From Nonomuraea angiospora (GTDB taxonomy: Bacteria > Actinomycetota > Actinomycetes > Streptosporangiales > Streptosporangiaceae): 64,000 nt of DNA. Shown piece after piece: positions 16,828-26,740 of the stretch. A program made the position numbers and the translations under genes. Under the pieces are notes generated by a model. That model had not been told where the DNA came from, searched no databases, and saw only the letters and a list, made by a program, of their open reading frames with translations. Every line of letters begins with the position of its first letter. The first letter of the stretch is position 1. The DNA is taken from assembly GCF_014873145.1 (NCBI RefSeq), contig NZ_JADBEK010000001.1, positions 7,440,001 to 7,504,000 on the forward strand, written 5' to 3'.

Positions 16828-17630
16828 CCGCCCACCTCGATCCGCAGCTCGTCGTCGGCGGTGTAGCAGGGTCTGATGGGCACGCCGTCCACCGTGGCCG
16901 AGGGATAGTGCAGCCGGCGTCTCTTGCCGTCGACGTCGTCGAGCCGCGAGCCCAGCTTGAGCGGCGTGGGCACGCCCTCGACCTCCAGCGCGGGCTCCCA
17001 GGTGCCGGAGCTGGCCACGGCGTCGGGGTCGGCGCCCACCACGTCCACGAGCGACACGGCGGCGTGGAAGCGCACGCCCTGCACGGTGGCGGTGGCCGAG
17101 AGCCGCGCGCTGGTCTGCCTGCGGTCCAGTCTCAGCACGGCCTCATGGCGGGAGTCGTCGTCCTCGAGCCCGGTGTACGCCAGCAGGCCCATCACCTCGA
17201 AGCGCCCCTCCCTGAACCAGATCGAGCGGACCTCAGCCACCGGCTCGGCGTCGGAGATCTTCAGCGCCAGGAACCCGTTGCGCGTGCGGTACGAGCGGTA
17301 GGCGAGGGTCCGCCTGCACAGCGCGTACGCGTCGAGGTGGTCGAGCGAGAAGCCCGGATCGACGCTGCGCAGCCTGCTGCGCTTGCCGCCCGCCCCCCGC
17401 AGGTAGGCGTCCCAGCGCCCGGCGCTGAGCTCCAGCGGCTCGAGCGAGACCGCGACCGTGGCCTCGCGCGCCCGGGCACCTGGCGTGCCGAGCCGCACGT
17501 CGCGCTCCACCCCCGTGGTGCGATGCCTGAGCACGAGCTCGGTGCCGTCTTCCAGTGGTGCGTCGATGGCGAGCCGGAGGGAGAGGACGTCGGCCAGAGT
17601 GACTTCGGCGTCCGTGACGACGACGCCCAT
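16824..17630 (-). CDS. Hypothetical protein coupled to the glycosyltransferase
   Basis: A 268-aa beta-rich protein with no signal peptide or membrane segment; I do not recognise its family by name. It begins VTDAEVTLADVLSLRLAIDAP and continues with alternating strands (ELVLRHRTTGVERDVRLG, ATVAVSLEPLELSAGRWDAYLRG), suggesting Ig-like or beta-sandwich repeats. Such domains are appended to some glycerophosphotransferases and glycosyltransferases of surface polymers, which fits its translational coupling to the GT4 gene (ATGA overlap). ATG 17630 is chosen. A function in glycopolymer synthesis is inference. Confidence 0.65.
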   Translation of the reverse strand: MGVVVTDAEVTLADVLSLRLAIDAPLEDGTELVLRHRTTGVERDVRLGTPGARAREATVAVSLEPLELSAGRWDAYLRGAGGKRSRLRSVDPGFSLDHLDAYALCRRTLAYRSYRTRNGFLALKISDAEPVAEVRSIWFREGRFEVMGLLAYTGLEDDDSRHEAVLRLDRRQTSARLSATATVQGVRFHAAVSLVDVVGADPDAVASSGTWEPALEVEGVPTPLKLGSRLDDVDGKRRRLHYPSATVDGVPIRPCYTADDELRIEVGG

Positions 17631-17720
17631 CACGAGCCCCCTCCCCGTCGAATAGAGCCATGCGACGTTGAGGTTACCGTGATTTTCCCGTTATGTGGAT
17701 GCTGGATTTCTGGCACTTGA

Positions 17721-17785
17721 CCTCCTGACGTGCGGAACTCCTCCACAGAAGCTGTGAAGGAGTCCGACAACCAGTGGTCAGGAGG
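17721..17785 (-). terminator. Nested inverted repeat at the end of the Fe-S oxidoreductase gene
   Basis: An outer 9-bp stem CCTCCTGAC (17721-17729) with GTCAGGAGG (17777-17785) encloses an inner stem of about 14 bp (17733-17747 with 17753-17766). The outer right arm covers the stop codon of the gene at 17778. It is probably a terminator. Confidence 0.55.
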
Positions 17786-19904
17786 CGCCCTTGACCGATT
17801 TGATCAACAGCTGGGCCACGTCCACGACTTCGAGCGATTCCTTGGCCTCGCCGTTGTTCTTCTTCTCGTTGATCGCGTCGCCGAGCATCACCATGCAGAA
17901 CGGGCACGCGGTGGAGACGGTGTCGGGATTCGTGGTCAGCGCCTCGTCCACCCGCTCGGTGTTGATGCGCTTGCCGATGCGCTCCTCCATCCACATGCGC
18001 GCGCCGCCGGCGCCGCAGCAGAACCCGCGGTCCTTGTGGCGGTGCATCTCCTGGGTCTGGACCCCCGGCACCTTGGACATGATGTCGCGGGGCTGGGAGT
18101 AGACCTTGTTGTGGCGGCCCAGGAAGCACGGGTCGTGGTAGGTGATCTTCTCCTCGATCGGGGTGATCGGGGTGAGCAGGCCCTCGTCCACGAGCTTCGA
18201 CAGCAGCTGCGTGTGGTGCACCACCTCGTACGTGCCGCCGAGCTGCGGATATTCGTTGGCCAGCGTGTTGAAGCAGTGGGGGCAGGTGGCGACGATCTTC
18301 TTGACGCCGGCCTCGTTGAGGGTCTCGATGTTCTGCTGGGCGAGCATGTTGAACAGGTATTCCATGCCCAGGCGGCGGGCCGGGTCACCGGTGCACGCCT
18401 CCATCGGGCCGAGCACCGCGAACTTCACGCCCGCGATGTGCAGCAGCTCCGCCACGGCCTTGGTGGTCTTCTTGGCCCGGTCCTCGAGCGCGCCCGCGCA
18501 GCCCACCCAGAACAGGTATTCGGCGTCCTCGGGCATCTTGTCCTCGACGACCTCGACCTCGACCTGTTGTCCGTCCACGGAGGTGGCGAGCTCCTCGATC
18601 CAGTCGGCCCGCTTCATCTCGGACATGCCCCACGGGTTGCCCTTGTTCTCCAGGTTCTTCACCATCACCCCCGCCTCGGACGGGAACGACGACTCCACCA
18701 TCACCTGGTAGCGGCGCATGTCGAGGATGTGGTCGATGTGCTCGATGTCCACCGGGCACTGCTCGACGCAGGCGCCGCAGTTGGTGCAGGACCAGAGCAC
18801 GTCGGGGTGGATCACGCCGTCCTCGCCGACCAGCGGCTTGTCCAGCAGCGCGAGCACGTCGGTGTCCTTGTGCTCGACGCCCTGCTGGGCGGCCAGCAGG
18901 TAGGGAGCCACCTTGAAGGCGTGGTCGCGCTGGTCGAGGATGAGCATCTTCGGCGAGAGCGGCTTGTCGGTGTTCCACGCCGGGCACTGCGACTGGCAGC
19001 GGCCGCACTCCGTACAGGAGTAGAAGTCCAGGAAGCCCTTCCACGTGGTGTCGGCGATCTTGCCGCGGCCGAGCTTCTCCGGGTCGAGGTCCTCGTCCTC
19101 GAAGTCGACGACCTTGCCGGCCACCCGCATCTCCGGCGCGCCGCCCAGGCCGTCGGGACGGCGCGAGAAGAGCACGTTGAGGGGCGCGGTGAAGATGTGC
19201 AGGTGCTTGGAGTTCACCACGATGACCAGGAACACCAGCATGAAGCCGATGTGCAGCAGCAGCGCGATCTCCTCCAGCAGCGCGCTGTCCGGCAGCACGT
19301 CGCCGAGCGCCAGCGAGACGAACGCGCCGGAGGAGTAGGGGAAGTTGCCGTTGGCCGCCGACGCGCCCCTGGCCAGGAACAGCGTCCAGATGATGTTGAA
19401 GATCATGAACAGGACGAGCCACGCGCCGCCGAGGTGGGAACCGGAGAAGCGGGAGCGGCGGCCGAGCTTGTCGGGCGAGTTCTTGATCCGGATGGCCGCG
19501 AAGGCGATCAGGCCGAGCACGCAGGCGACCGCGATGAAGTCCTGCAGGAAGCCGAGCACGGCCCAGGTGCCGATCAGCGGGATGTGGAAGTCGGGCGTGC
19601 CGGTGATCGCGCCCTGGATGATCGCGCCGTACGCCTCGATGTAGACGGTCAGCAGGATGAAGAACGCCCACATGACGAAGAAGTGCGCGACGCCGGAGGG
19701 CGTCCACTTCAGCAGCTTCTTCTGCCCGAACACCTCGACCAGCTGCGCCTTCGCCTCGTCGGCCGCGTGAGCCTTGGCGTAGTCGATCCGCTCGGGCGCG
19801 GGCGGCCCCACGGTCGCCAGCTTGAACAGGAACAACGCCCTGCGGCCGGCGACGGCCACCGCGAGGACGGTCATCACGAGCCCGATGATGGCTACCCAGA
19901 GCAC
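17778..19904 (-). CDS. Membrane-bound iron-sulfur oxidoreductase (HdrDE/EtfD-like)
   Basis: A 708-aa fusion. The N-terminal third has about five membrane segments with histidines that could bind haem (nitrate-reductase gamma-like). Two 4Fe-4S ferredoxin motifs follow (CTECGRCQSQCP and CTNCGACVEQCP), then two CCG domains (ATCPHCFNTLANEYP; CCGAGGARMWMEERIG). This architecture is shared with heterodisulfide-reductase-like proteins that pass electrons from soluble donors such as ETF or acyl-CoA dehydrogenases to menaquinone. It is transcribed alone. A TetR gene on the same strand lies about 140 bases upstream. The exact electron donor is unknown. Confidence 0.88.
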   Translation of the reverse strand: MLWVAIIGLVMTVLAVAVAGRRALFLFKLATVGPPAPERIDYAKAHAADEAKAQLVEVFGQKKLLKWTPSGVAHFFVMWAFFILLTVYIEAYGAIIQGAITGTPDFHIPLIGTWAVLGFLQDFIAVACVLGLIAFAAIRIKNSPDKLGRRSRFSGSHLGGAWLVLFMIFNIIWTLFLARGASAANGNFPYSSGAFVSLALGDVLPDSALLEEIALLLHIGFMLVFLVIVVNSKHLHIFTAPLNVLFSRRPDGLGGAPEMRVAGKVVDFEDEDLDPEKLGRGKIADTTWKGFLDFYSCTECGRCQSQCPAWNTDKPLSPKMLILDQRDHAFKVAPYLLAAQQGVEHKDTDVLALLDKPLVGEDGVIHPDVLWSCTNCGACVEQCPVDIEHIDHILDMRRYQVMVESSFPSEAGVMVKNLENKGNPWGMSEMKRADWIEELATSVDGQQVEVEVVEDKMPEDAEYLFWVGCAGALEDRAKKTTKAVAELLHIAGVKFAVLGPMEACTGDPARRLGMEYLFNMLAQQNIETLNEAGVKKIVATCPHCFNTLANEYPQLGGTYEVVHHTQLLSKLVDEGLLTPITPIEEKITYHDPCFLGRHNKVYSQPRDIMSKVPGVQTQEMHRHKDRGFCCGAGGARMWMEERIGKRINTERVDEALTTNPDTVSTACPFCMVMLGDAINEKKNNGEAKESLEVVDVAQLLIKSVKGAS

Positions 19905-20042
19905 AGGGTCCTCCCACAGACGACGTTGGCTGTCAGCGTACGGTCACCCGACGCACAGACCGCTACCCGGATCCTACCCGCGAGTAACATTCCCGGCGTA
20001 CCCGACATACCCTATGGTCATCGCCTTGTGCAGAACAATGCT

Positions 20043-20627
20043 CTAGCCGGTGAAGTACCTCTGGATGGTCGGCGCGAGCACCTCCACGAGCTCGTCGTGA
20101 CCGGCGCTCGCCAGCGGCTCCAGCCTGATCACATAACGGGCCATGACGATGCCGAACATCTGCGCGAACGCCGCCTCGATCCGCAGGTGCGGCACCTGCA
20201 TCCGGTCGGCCACCTGGAAGAGCAGCGCGTTCGTGAAGAACTCGCGGACCATCGTGACCGCCTGCTCGTTCGTCATGGCCGAGCGGATCAGCGCCAGCAG
20301 CGGCTCGCGCGTCTCCGGGGAGGCGGTGACCTGGAGGATCATGCGTACGAGCCGCTCGCCGACCTCCTCGCGCGGGCCTTCGACCAGCGTCTTGACGATG
20401 TTCTCGGGAGAGAACGGCAGCCGCATGGCCGCCGCGAACATGCCCTCCTTGGTCTCGAAGTAGTGGTGCACGAGGGCGGGATCGACGTTGGCCTCGCGGG
20501 CGATGCCGCGCACGGTGGCCTTGTCGAACCCCTTCTCCCCGAACACCTTCCTGGCCGCGGCGAGGATCTCCCCCCGCGTGTCAGCCGACCCGGGCCTGCG
20601 CCCGGGCCGCCTTTTGTCGACCGTCAC
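20043..20627 (-). CDS. TetR-family transcriptional regulator
   Basis: A 194-aa regulator. The HTH is at residues about 18-65 (DTRGEILAAARKVFGEKGFDKATVRGIAREANVDPALVHHYFETKEGMF, read in parts). The remainder is the all-helical ligand domain with a PFSPENIVKTLVEG segment common in actinobacterial TetR_C proteins. GTG 20627 overlaps the stop of the methyltransferase gene, making it the third gene of a coupled operon. It may regulate its own operon or the Fe-S oxidoreductase downstream. The ligand is unknown. Confidence 0.88.
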   Translation of the reverse strand: MTVDKRRPGRRPGSADTRGEILAAARKVFGEKGFDKATVRGIAREANVDPALVHHYFETKEGMFAAAMRLPFSPENIVKTLVEGPREEVGERLVRMILQVTASPETREPLLALIRSAMTNEQAVTMVREFFTNALLFQVADRMQVPHLRIEAAFAQMFGIVMARYVIRLEPLASAGHDELVEVLAPTIQRYFTG

Positions 20628-21394
20628 CTACCCACCGCCAGGTAGACCCGCATGGGGACGGAGAGCACCCCTTCCGGGAACTCCTCGCGCAGCGCGACGC
20701 GTTGCCGCTCGACCAGCTCGTCGGCCACCTCCGGCGGCAGGGCCGCCATGTAGGAGTGGGAGCGCAGGTCGAGCAGGAAGTCCTCGATGCCGACCAGCCG
20801 GGTCCAGGGGATCCAGCGCTCCTCGATCACCTCGAAGGCCGAGGCGATGGGCGGCGCCGACCACTGCTCGACCGCCGGCCCGTAGTAGGTCGGCACCGCC
20901 TCCGCCAGGCGGGCCTCGTAGGCGGCCAGCCAGTCGGCCTGGGCCGCGTGGTTGAAGTTCCAGCAGCCCACGATGGCCCCCTCGGGCCGCAGCACCCGCC
21001 GGGCCTCGGCGATCGACGCCACGGGGTCGAGCCAGTGCCACGACTGCGCGTACGTCACCAGGTCGGCCACGCCGTCGGCCAGCGGCAGCGCGTTGCCGTC
21101 GGCCAGCACGGCCGCGACGGACGGCGTACCGCTCTCCGACCGGGCGACCAGGCGGGCCAGCATCTCCGCGCCCGGGTCGACCGCGATGACGTGGGAGCCG
21201 CGCGCCCTGAGCGCGCGCGTCAGGATGCCGGTGCCCGCGCCGACGTCCACCGTGGTGGCGCCGTCGAGATCGACGCCGGTCACCTCGGTCAGGGCGCGGT
21301 ACATCTCGTCGGGATAGTGGGGCCGGCCCACGTCGTACGCGTCGGCCACCCGCTCGAACATCCTGCCCAGCCCCCTGAGCGGCCCTATGTTCAT
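20624..21394 (-). CDS. Class I SAM-dependent methyltransferase
   Basis: A 256-aa UbiE/Coq5-type methyltransferase. The SAM-binding motif I is [15 protein letters not shown], the acidic strand 2 is [11 protein letters not shown], and [38 protein letters not shown] covers motifs post-I to III (read in parts). The region after residue 170 is a lid of unknown specificity. ATG 21394 overlaps the end of the isomerase gene (ATGA), and its stop overlaps the TetR start. The substrate is unknown. Confidence 0.87.
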   Translation of the reverse strand: MNIGPLRGLGRMFERVADAYDVGRPHYPDEMYRALTEVTGVDLDGATTVDVGAGTGILTRALRARGSHVIAVDPGAEMLARLVARSESGTPSVAAVLADGNALPLADGVADLVTYAQSWHWLDPVASIAEARRVLRPEGAIVGCWNFNHAAQADWLAAYEARLAEAVPTYYGPAVEQWSAPPIASAFEVIEERWIPWTRLVGIEDFLLDLRSHSYMAALPPEVADELVERQRVALREEFPEGVLSVPMRVYLAVGR

Positions 21395-22200
21395 GAGGTC
21401 GCCGCCAGGTGCAGCCGGGCGAACGCCAGCCCCTCCGCCAGGTCGTCGATCCGCTCGGTGCGGCTGGCCGCCTTGCGGGTGTTGATCTCCAGCACCACCA
21501 GCCCCGAGTAGCCGGTGTTGGCCAGCCGCTCCAGCATCGGGGCGCACGGCTGGTTGCCCCTGCCGGGCACGAGGTGCTCGTCCTTGTTGGTCACCCCGAG
21601 GCCGTCGGCCAGGTGGAGGTGCGCCAGCCGGTCGCCGAGCTTGACCGCCATCTCCATGGCGTCGGAGCCCGACACGGCCGTGTGCGACAGGTCGAGCGTG
21701 ACCTGCGGGAAGTCGTAGTCGATCGGATTCCAGTCGGGCGAGTAGGGCACCACGTCGTTGCCCCTGGCCTTCAGGGGGAACATGTTCTCGACCGCGAACG
21801 TGACGTCGGTCTCGTCACGCATCCTGGCCAGCCCCGTCTCGAACTCGCGGGCGTACTCTCGCTGCCAGCGGAACGGCGGGTGGACCACGACCGTCGCGGC
21901 GCCCAGCCGTTCTGCGGCCTTCTGCGCCTTGACCAGCTTGGCCCAGGGGTCGCGGCCCCAGACGCGCTGGGTGACCAGCAGGCAGGGCGCGTGGATGGCC
22001 AGGACGGGGACCTGGTAGTGGTCGGACAGCCGCTCGATCACGTCGATGTCCTGACTCACGGGGTCTGCGCCCACCATGATCTCGACACCGTCGTAACCCA
22101 GGCGCGCGGCCAGCTCGAACGCGTCGGGAGTGCGTTCCGGATATACCGAAGCAGTGGACAATGCGATCTTCGCATTGGGCACGCGGATGACATCAGCCAC
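21391..22200 (-). CDS. Sugar phosphate isomerase/epimerase family protein (AP_endonuc_2 TIM barrel)
   Basis: A 269-aa TIM barrel. Acidic and histidine metal ligands are recognisable in [39 protein letters not shown] and VVLEINT, the usual pattern of the xylose-isomerase-like superfamily. Members include inositol-catabolism isomerases, epimerases and endonuclease IV; this one cannot be placed further. It is the first gene of the isomerase-methyltransferase-TetR operon and is divergent from the next methyltransferase gene. Confidence 0.85.
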   Translation of the reverse strand: MADVIRVPNAKIALSTASVYPERTPDAFELAARLGYDGVEIMVGADPVSQDIDVIERLSDHYQVPVLAIHAPCLLVTQRVWGRDPWAKLVKAQKAAERLGAATVVVHPPFRWQREYAREFETGLARMRDETDVTFAVENMFPLKARGNDVVPYSPDWNPIDYDFPQVTLDLSHTAVSGSDAMEMAVKLGDRLAHLHLADGLGVTNKDEHLVPGRGNQPCAPMLERLANTGYSGLVVLEINTRKAASRTERIDDLAEGLAFARLHLAATS

Positions 22201-22284
22201 GCTGCCAGCCTAAGCCGGTGGAGCCGATCTGGCGCGAAAGCCCCTTTGGTGAGCCGCGTCCGGCGGCTGGCTTAACTTTGGGGC

Positions 22285-22983
22285 ATGCCACGGATAGCGA
22301 AAGGTGCGATCCCCAGCCCGAACATCTGGAACACGCCCCAGATCTACGAGCTGGAGAACCGCGCCGTCGACCCCGAGGGCGCGGCCGACGCGGCGATGCG
22401 CGCCCTGCGCCCCTGGAACGGCGCCACCGTGCTCGACATCGGCTGCGGCACCGGGTTCCACCTGCCCGTGCTGGCGTCCGAGGCCGCGCAGGTGGTCGGC
22501 GTGGAGCCGCACGGCGACCTGGCCGCGCTCGCCGCGCGCCGCTGCGCCGCGCTGGCCAACGTGGCCGTCCACGCCGCCGCGGCCCAGAACCTGCCGCTGC
22601 CGGACGCGAGCGTGGACGTGGCCATCGCGCGCTGGGCGTACTTCTTCGGCCCCGGCTGCGAGCCGGGCCTGCGCGAGCTGACCCGGGTGGTACGCCGCGG
22701 CGGCGCGGCCTTCGTCCTCGACCTCGACGCCACGCGGGGGGCGTTCGGCCGCTGGTTCTCGCGTACGGTGCCGACGTACTCCGTCCGGGAGGTCGAGTCG
22801 TTCTGGGACCGCCAGGGCTGGCAGCGGCGGCCTCTGGACCTCAGGATGGCCTTCGAGCGGCGGGCGGACCTGGAGGCGGTGCTGCGCATCGAGTTCACGC
22901 CGGAGGTGGCCGAGCAGGCCATCGCCGAGACGCCCGGCCTGGAGCTCCCCTACCCGAACGTGCTGCGCTGGCGCTACTACTGA
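22285..22983 (+). CDS. Class I SAM-dependent methyltransferase
   Basis: A 232-aa methyltransferase. Motif I reads VLDIGCGTGFHLPVLASEA, motif II VVGVEPHGDL, and LPLPDASVDVAIARWAYFF plus LRELTRVVRRGGAAFVLDLD give the later motifs. The N-terminal NIWNTPQIYELENRAVDPEGAAD segment is typical of an actinobacterial clade of unknown substrate. A TAACTT box lies six bases upstream of ATG 22285, so the message may be leaderless. It reads toward the MerR gene about 100 bases on. Confidence 0.85.
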   Translation: MPRIAKGAIPSPNIWNTPQIYELENRAVDPEGAADAAMRALRPWNGATVLDIGCGTGFHLPVLASEAAQVVGVEPHGDLAALAARRCAALANVAVHAAAAQNLPLPDASVDVAIARWAYFFGPGCEPGLRELTRVVRRGGAAFVLDLDATRGAFGRWFSRTVPTYSVREVESFWDRQGWQRRPLDLRMAFERRADLEAVLRIEFTPEVAEQAIAETPGLELPYPNVLRWRYY

Positions 22984-23048
22984 GCTCATGGCCTCCGCTC
23001 CGCAGAGGCGGGCTCCGTCGCCGGGGAGCCTGTTCACGGCCGCGCGGC

Positions 23049-23080
23049 TTGACATTGACGTCGGTGTCAACGTTTACCGT
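23049..23080 (+). promoter_or_regulatory. MerR-type promoter and operator of the merR-trxA operon
   Basis: A perfect TTGACA -35 (23049-23054) and a TACCGT -10 (23075-23080) are separated by 20 bases, the long spacer typical of MerR-controlled promoters. Inside the spacer an inverted repeat TTGAC-N6-GTCAA (23055-23070) provides the likely operator. The MerR start codon is seven bases after the -10 box. Confidence 0.65.
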
Positions 23081-23086
23081 GAAGGC

Positions 23087-23455
23087 ATGCGCATCGGAGA
23101 GCTGGCGGAACGTACGGGGGTGAGCACCCGCTCACTTCGCTATTACGAGCAGCACGGCCTGCTCAGAGCCCGTCGCGGGTCCAACGGCTACCGTGACTAC
23201 AGCGAGGACGACGTCAGGCTGGTGTCCGAGATCCGGGCGCTGCTCAGCATCGGGTTCACGCTGGAGGACACCCGGCCGTTCATCGACTGCCTGCGCCGGG
23301 GGCACAGCTCGGGAGGCTCCTGCTCGGAGTCGGTCGAGGTCTACGAGCGCAAGCTCAACGAGATCGACGAGGAGATCCGCGTCCTGCTCGCCCGCCGTGC
23401 CGAGGTCGCCGCCCAGCTCGCGCAGTCGTGCCCAGGTTGCTTCGTAAGGGGATAG
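23087..23455 (+). CDS. MerR-family redox-type regulator
   Basis: A 122-aa MerR regulator. The HTH and wing are at residues 1-50 ([40 protein letters not shown], read in parts). A dimerisation helix ends in [12 protein letters not shown]. Cysteines are in [14 protein letters not shown] and the C-terminal CPGC. The paired cysteines and the adjacent thioredoxin gene (two bases after the stop) suggest a thiol or metal-responsive switch that controls its own operon. Start ATG 23087 fits the fold exactly; the open frame continues upstream without support. Confidence 0.85.
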   Translation: MRIGELAERTGVSTRSLRYYEQHGLLRARRGSNGYRDYSEDDVRLVSEIRALLSIGFTLEDTRPFIDCLRRGHSSGGSCSESVEVYERKLNEIDEEIRVLLARRAEVAAQLAQSCPGCFVRG

Positions 23456-23457
23456 AC

Positions 23458-23763
23458 ATGATCACGTTGACCACTGAGAACTTCGAGGAGCAAGTGCTCA
23501 AGAGCGACAAGCCGGTGCTGGTCGAGTTCTGGGCCGAGTGGTGCGGGCCGTGCCGCATGGTGGCGCCGGTGCTGGAGCAGATCGAGGCGGAGCACGGGCT
23601 GACCGTCGGCAAGCTCAACACCGACGAAAACCCCGAGACCATGGCCCGGTACGGCGTAATGGGCATCCCGACGATGCTGCTGTTCGAGAACGGCGAGCCG
23701 GTCAGGCAGATCGTCGGGGCCAAGCCCAAGCGCATGCTGGTCTCCGAGCTGGGCCTGGCATAG
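23458..23763 (+). CDS. trxA: Thioredoxin
   Basis: A 101-aa thioredoxin with the active site WCGPC (C29, C32), the conserved cis-Pro in GIPTMLLF, and the [16 protein letters not shown] segment. It reduces protein disulfides in the cytoplasm with thioredoxin reductase, which is not encoded here. ATG 23458 has AAGGGG six bases upstream and lies two bases after the MerR stop, so it is co-transcribed and probably induced with MerR. It is likely an accessory, regulated thioredoxin rather than the housekeeping one next to trxB; that is inference. Confidence 0.93.
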   Translation: MITLTTENFEEQVLKSDKPVLVEFWAEWCGPCRMVAPVLEQIEAEHGLTVGKLNTDENPETMARYGVMGIPTMLLFENGEPVRQIVGAKPKRMLVSELGLA

Positions 23764-23856
23764 CTCCCGGGCCCGCCTCCGGAGCTGGGCCTGTAGCGGC
23801 GTCCGGGGGCGCGTACCTGTCGAAGATTGTCGGCACGTCCCGCTAGCCTGCTCGAC

Positions 23857-25263
23857 ATGGCCAAGACTGCCCAGAAGCCCGGATACCGCTGCGCCGAGTG
23901 CGGGTGGCGCACCACCAAGTGGGTGGGCAGGTGCGGCGAGTGCCAGGCGTGGGGCACGGTCGAGGAGGAGGGCGCGCGGGCCGGCGCCAGCGTCGTCCAG
24001 GCGGGCGCCACCACCGCGCCCGCGGTGCCGATCGGGCAGGTCAAGGCCGAGATCGCGGCCGCGCGCACGACCGGCGTGGGCGAGCTCGACCGGGTGCTCG
24101 GCGGCGGCCTGGTGCCGGGGGCGGTGGTGCTGCTCGCGGGCGAGCCGGGCATCGGCAAGTCCACGCTGCTGCTCGAGGCCGCGGCCCGCATCGCCGAGCG
24201 CGAGACGGTCCTCTACGTGACAGGCGAGGAGTCGGCGGCCCAGGTGCGGCTGCGGGCCGACCGCATCGGCGCGATCCGCGACCGGCTCTTCCTCGCGGCG
24301 GAGACCGAGCTGTCGGCCCTGATCACCCATGTGGAGAAGGTCGAGCCCACGCTGCTGGTGGTCGACTCGGTGCAGACCATCGGCTCGGCGCAGGCCACCG
24401 GCGTGCCCGGCGGGGTCACGCAGGTGCGCGAGGTGGCCGCCAACCTGGTCCGCCTGGCCAAGGAGCGCAACATGGCCACCGTGCTGGTCGGCCATGTCAC
24501 CAAGGAGGGCTCGATCGCGGGCCCGCGCACGCTGGAGCACCTGGTCGACGTCGTGCTCAACTTCGAGGGCGACCGCCACTCCAGGCTGCGCATGGTGCGC
24601 GCGATCAAAAACCGCTTCGGGCCGACCGACGAGGTCGGCTGCTTCGACCTGCACGAGCGCGGCATCGAGGGCATCACCGACCCGAGCGGCCTGTTCGTCT
24701 CGCGGCGCAGCGAGCCGGTGCCCGGCACCTGCGTCACCGTCACGGTCGAGGGCACCCGCCCGCTTCCCGCCGAGGTCCAGGCCCTGGTCGCCCGCACCGA
24801 GGCGCAGCAGCCCAGGCGCACGTCGTCGGGGCTCGACACCTTCCGCGTGCAGATGATCCTCGCGGTGCTGGAGCGCCGGCTCAACGCCCGGCTGGGCGGC
24901 TGCGACGTGTTCACCGCGACCGTGGGCGGCATCAAGCTGGCCGACCCGGCCGTCGACCTGTCGGTCATGCTCGCCGTCGCCAGCGCCGCCGGCGACAAGC
25001 CGCTGCCACCCGGGCTGGTGGCGCTCGGCGAAGTGGGCCTGGCCGGCGAGCTGCGCCCGGTCAAGGACGTACGCAGGAGGCTGACGGAGGCGGCCAGGCT
25101 CGGTTTCAAGCGGGCCCTCGTGCCGACCGGATCGCTCGAAGAAGCCGGCCGCAAGCGTAACGGACAGCGTGCTCTGGTGCCGGTGGGGCCGGTGGCGTTC
25201 GCGCCCGGGTTCGAGGTGGTGCAGGCGGAGAACGTCTGGGACGCTCTCACGCACGTGACCTAG
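23857..25263 (+). CDS. radA: DNA repair protein RadA (Sms)
   Basis: A 468-aa branch-migration ATPase of recombination. It has an N-terminal four-cysteine zinc finger ([19 protein letters not shown]), Walker [10 protein letters not shown], Walker [10 protein letters not shown], the RadA-specific KNRFG motif ([11 protein letters not shown]) and a C-terminal Lon-protease-like domain ([25 protein letters not shown]). ATG 23857 follows a TAGCCT -10 box by exactly seven bases, so it is probably leaderless. disA starts 16 bases after its stop, the classic radA-disA pairing. Confidence 0.95.
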   Translation: MAKTAQKPGYRCAECGWRTTKWVGRCGECQAWGTVEEEGARAGASVVQAGATTAPAVPIGQVKAEIAAARTTGVGELDRVLGGGLVPGAVVLLAGEPGIGKSTLLLEAAARIAERETVLYVTGEESAAQVRLRADRIGAIRDRLFLAAETELSALITHVEKVEPTLLVVDSVQTIGSAQATGVPGGVTQVREVAANLVRLAKERNMATVLVGHVTKEGSIAGPRTLEHLVDVVLNFEGDRHSRLRMVRAIKNRFGPTDEVGCFDLHERGIEGITDPSGLFVSRRSEPVPGTCVTVTVEGTRPLPAEVQALVARTEAQQPRRTSSGLDTFRVQMILAVLERRLNARLGGCDVFTATVGGIKLADPAVDLSVMLAVASAAGDKPLPPGLVALGEVGLAGELRPVKDVRRRLTEAARLGFKRALVPTGSLEEAGRKRNGQRALVPVGPVAFAPGFEVVQAENVWDALTHVT

Positions 25264-25279
25264 CGCGGCTAAGCTGAGC

Positions 25280-26380
25280 GTGACCGATCGACACGGGGGT
25301 CAGGTGGATAGGAGTCTGGACGACCGCCGTCGCGAGGCCTTGGCCGCGGTGGCCCCGGGCACGCCTCTGCGCGACGGCCTGGAGCGGATCCTGCGCGGGC
25401 AGACCGGCGGGCTGATCGTGCTCGGCTACAACAGGGTCGTCGAGGAGCTGTGCAGCGGCGGCTTCGAGCTCGACGTCGACTTCTCCGCCACCAGGCTGCG
25501 CGAGCTGGCCAAGATGGACGGCGCCATCGTGCTGAGCGGCGACCACAAGATCGTACGCGCCGCCGTGCACCTGGTGCCCGACCCGTCCATCCCCACCGAC
25601 GAGTCCGGCACCCGCCACCGCACCGCCCAGCGCGTGGCCCGGCAGACCGGCCTGCCCATCATCGCCATCAGCAAGTCGATGCGCATCATCGCCCTCTACC
25701 TCGACGGCATCCGCTACGTCCTGGAGGAGTCGGCGGCCATCCTCTCCAAGGCCAACCAGGCCCTGGCCACCCTAGAGCGCTACAAGCACCGCCTCGACGA
25801 GGTCTCCGGCACCCTGTCGGCGCTGGAGATCGAGGACCTGGTCACGGTCAGAGACGTGTCCGCGGTGGCCCAGCGGCTGGAGATGGTCCGCAGGATCTCC
25901 GACGAGATCAAGGGCTACGTGGTGGAGCTGGGCACGGACGGCCGTCTACTCTCCCTGCAGCTGGACGAGCTGGTGGCCGGGGTCGACTCGGAGCGGGAGC
26001 TGGTCATCCGCGACTACCTCCCCGCCCCCTCGGGCCGCCGCCAGCGACGCCTGATCGAGGCGATGCACGACCTGGACAAGCTGTCGGGCAGCGAGCTGCT
26101 CGACCTCTCGGTCGTCGCCCACGTCCTGGGCCACACCGGCGCCGACAAGCTGGAAAGCCCGGTCAGCCCCCGCGGCTTCCGCCTCCTCGCCAAGGTCCCC
26201 CGCCTCCCGGCCACGGTGGTCGACCGCCTGGTCAACCATTTCGGCGGCCTGCAGAAGCTGCTGGCGGCGAGCATCGACGACCTGCAGGCGGTGGGCGGGG
26301 TCGGCGAGTCCCGCGCCCGCAGCGTCCGCGAGGGCCTCTCCCGCCTGGCCGAATCCTCCATCCTGGAGCGCTACGTCTGA
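25280..26380 (+). CDS. disA: DNA integrity scanning diadenylate cyclase
   Basis: A 366-aa DisA that makes c-di-AMP from two ATP and patrols DNA. The DAC domain carries the catalytic DGA (D80-G81-A82, [11 protein letters not shown]) and RHR (R112-H113-R114, GTRHRTAQ) motifs. A helical spine and a C-terminal helix-hairpin-helix domain ([30 protein letters not shown], in parts) bind branched DNA. The start could be GTG 25280 or GTG 25304, the latter preceded by GGGGG. A TAAGCT box lies just upstream within the radA 3' end, so disA may have its own promoter besides read-through. Its product is the ligand of the riboswitch at 42357-42482. Confidence 0.95.
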   Translation: MTDRHGGQVDRSLDDRRREALAAVAPGTPLRDGLERILRGQTGGLIVLGYNRVVEELCSGGFELDVDFSATRLRELAKMDGAIVLSGDHKIVRAAVHLVPDPSIPTDESGTRHRTAQRVARQTGLPIIAISKSMRIIALYLDGIRYVLEESAAILSKANQALATLERYKHRLDEVSGTLSALEIEDLVTVRDVSAVAQRLEMVRRISDEIKGYVVELGTDGRLLSLQLDELVAGVDSERELVIRDYLPAPSGRRQRRLIEAMHDLDKLSGSELLDLSVVAHVLGHTGADKLESPVSPRGFRLLAKVPRLPATVVDRLVNHFGGLQKLLAASIDDLQAVGGVGESRARSVREGLSRLAESSILERYV

Positions 26381-26740
26381 GCCTCCGGGCCCAGAAGCAT
26401 CTACCTGGTTACCCGGTGGGCCTGGTGGAGCCCGCCCCGAGCGATCCTCGCCAGCGCTCGGCCGTGCTCATCGGTCTCGAGGCTCCACCCCGAGACCGGG
26501 GCGAGGGGCTTGCCAGCCCCTCGTGCTCCCCCGGACGCAATACCCGATCATCAGGCGGTCCGCGATCCACTCAAAGGCAGGTCCGGCGGAGACGTACTCG
26601 TCGCTGCGTTACGCGGACCTTCGCCTCGTCCCTGGCACCGGCCTGCTGGCCTGCGTCCGTGAGCGGCATGAAGGCGCCATCGCGCACAACGAGCTCGCAC
26701 AGGCGGTGATGGCCGAGCTGGTCGCGCCGCCCTCCCTACC
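26381..26740. other. Non-coding decayed segment with a hairpin
   Basis: There is no intact gene here. A perfect 9-bp hairpin (26502-26510 with 26515-26523, core GAGGGGCT) could terminate disA transcription or mark decay. Bases 26590-26720 read in one plus frame as a protein-like stretch (YADLRLVPGTGLLACVRER) that I cannot assign. It is probably a gene remnant continuous with the next feature. Confidence 0.4.
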
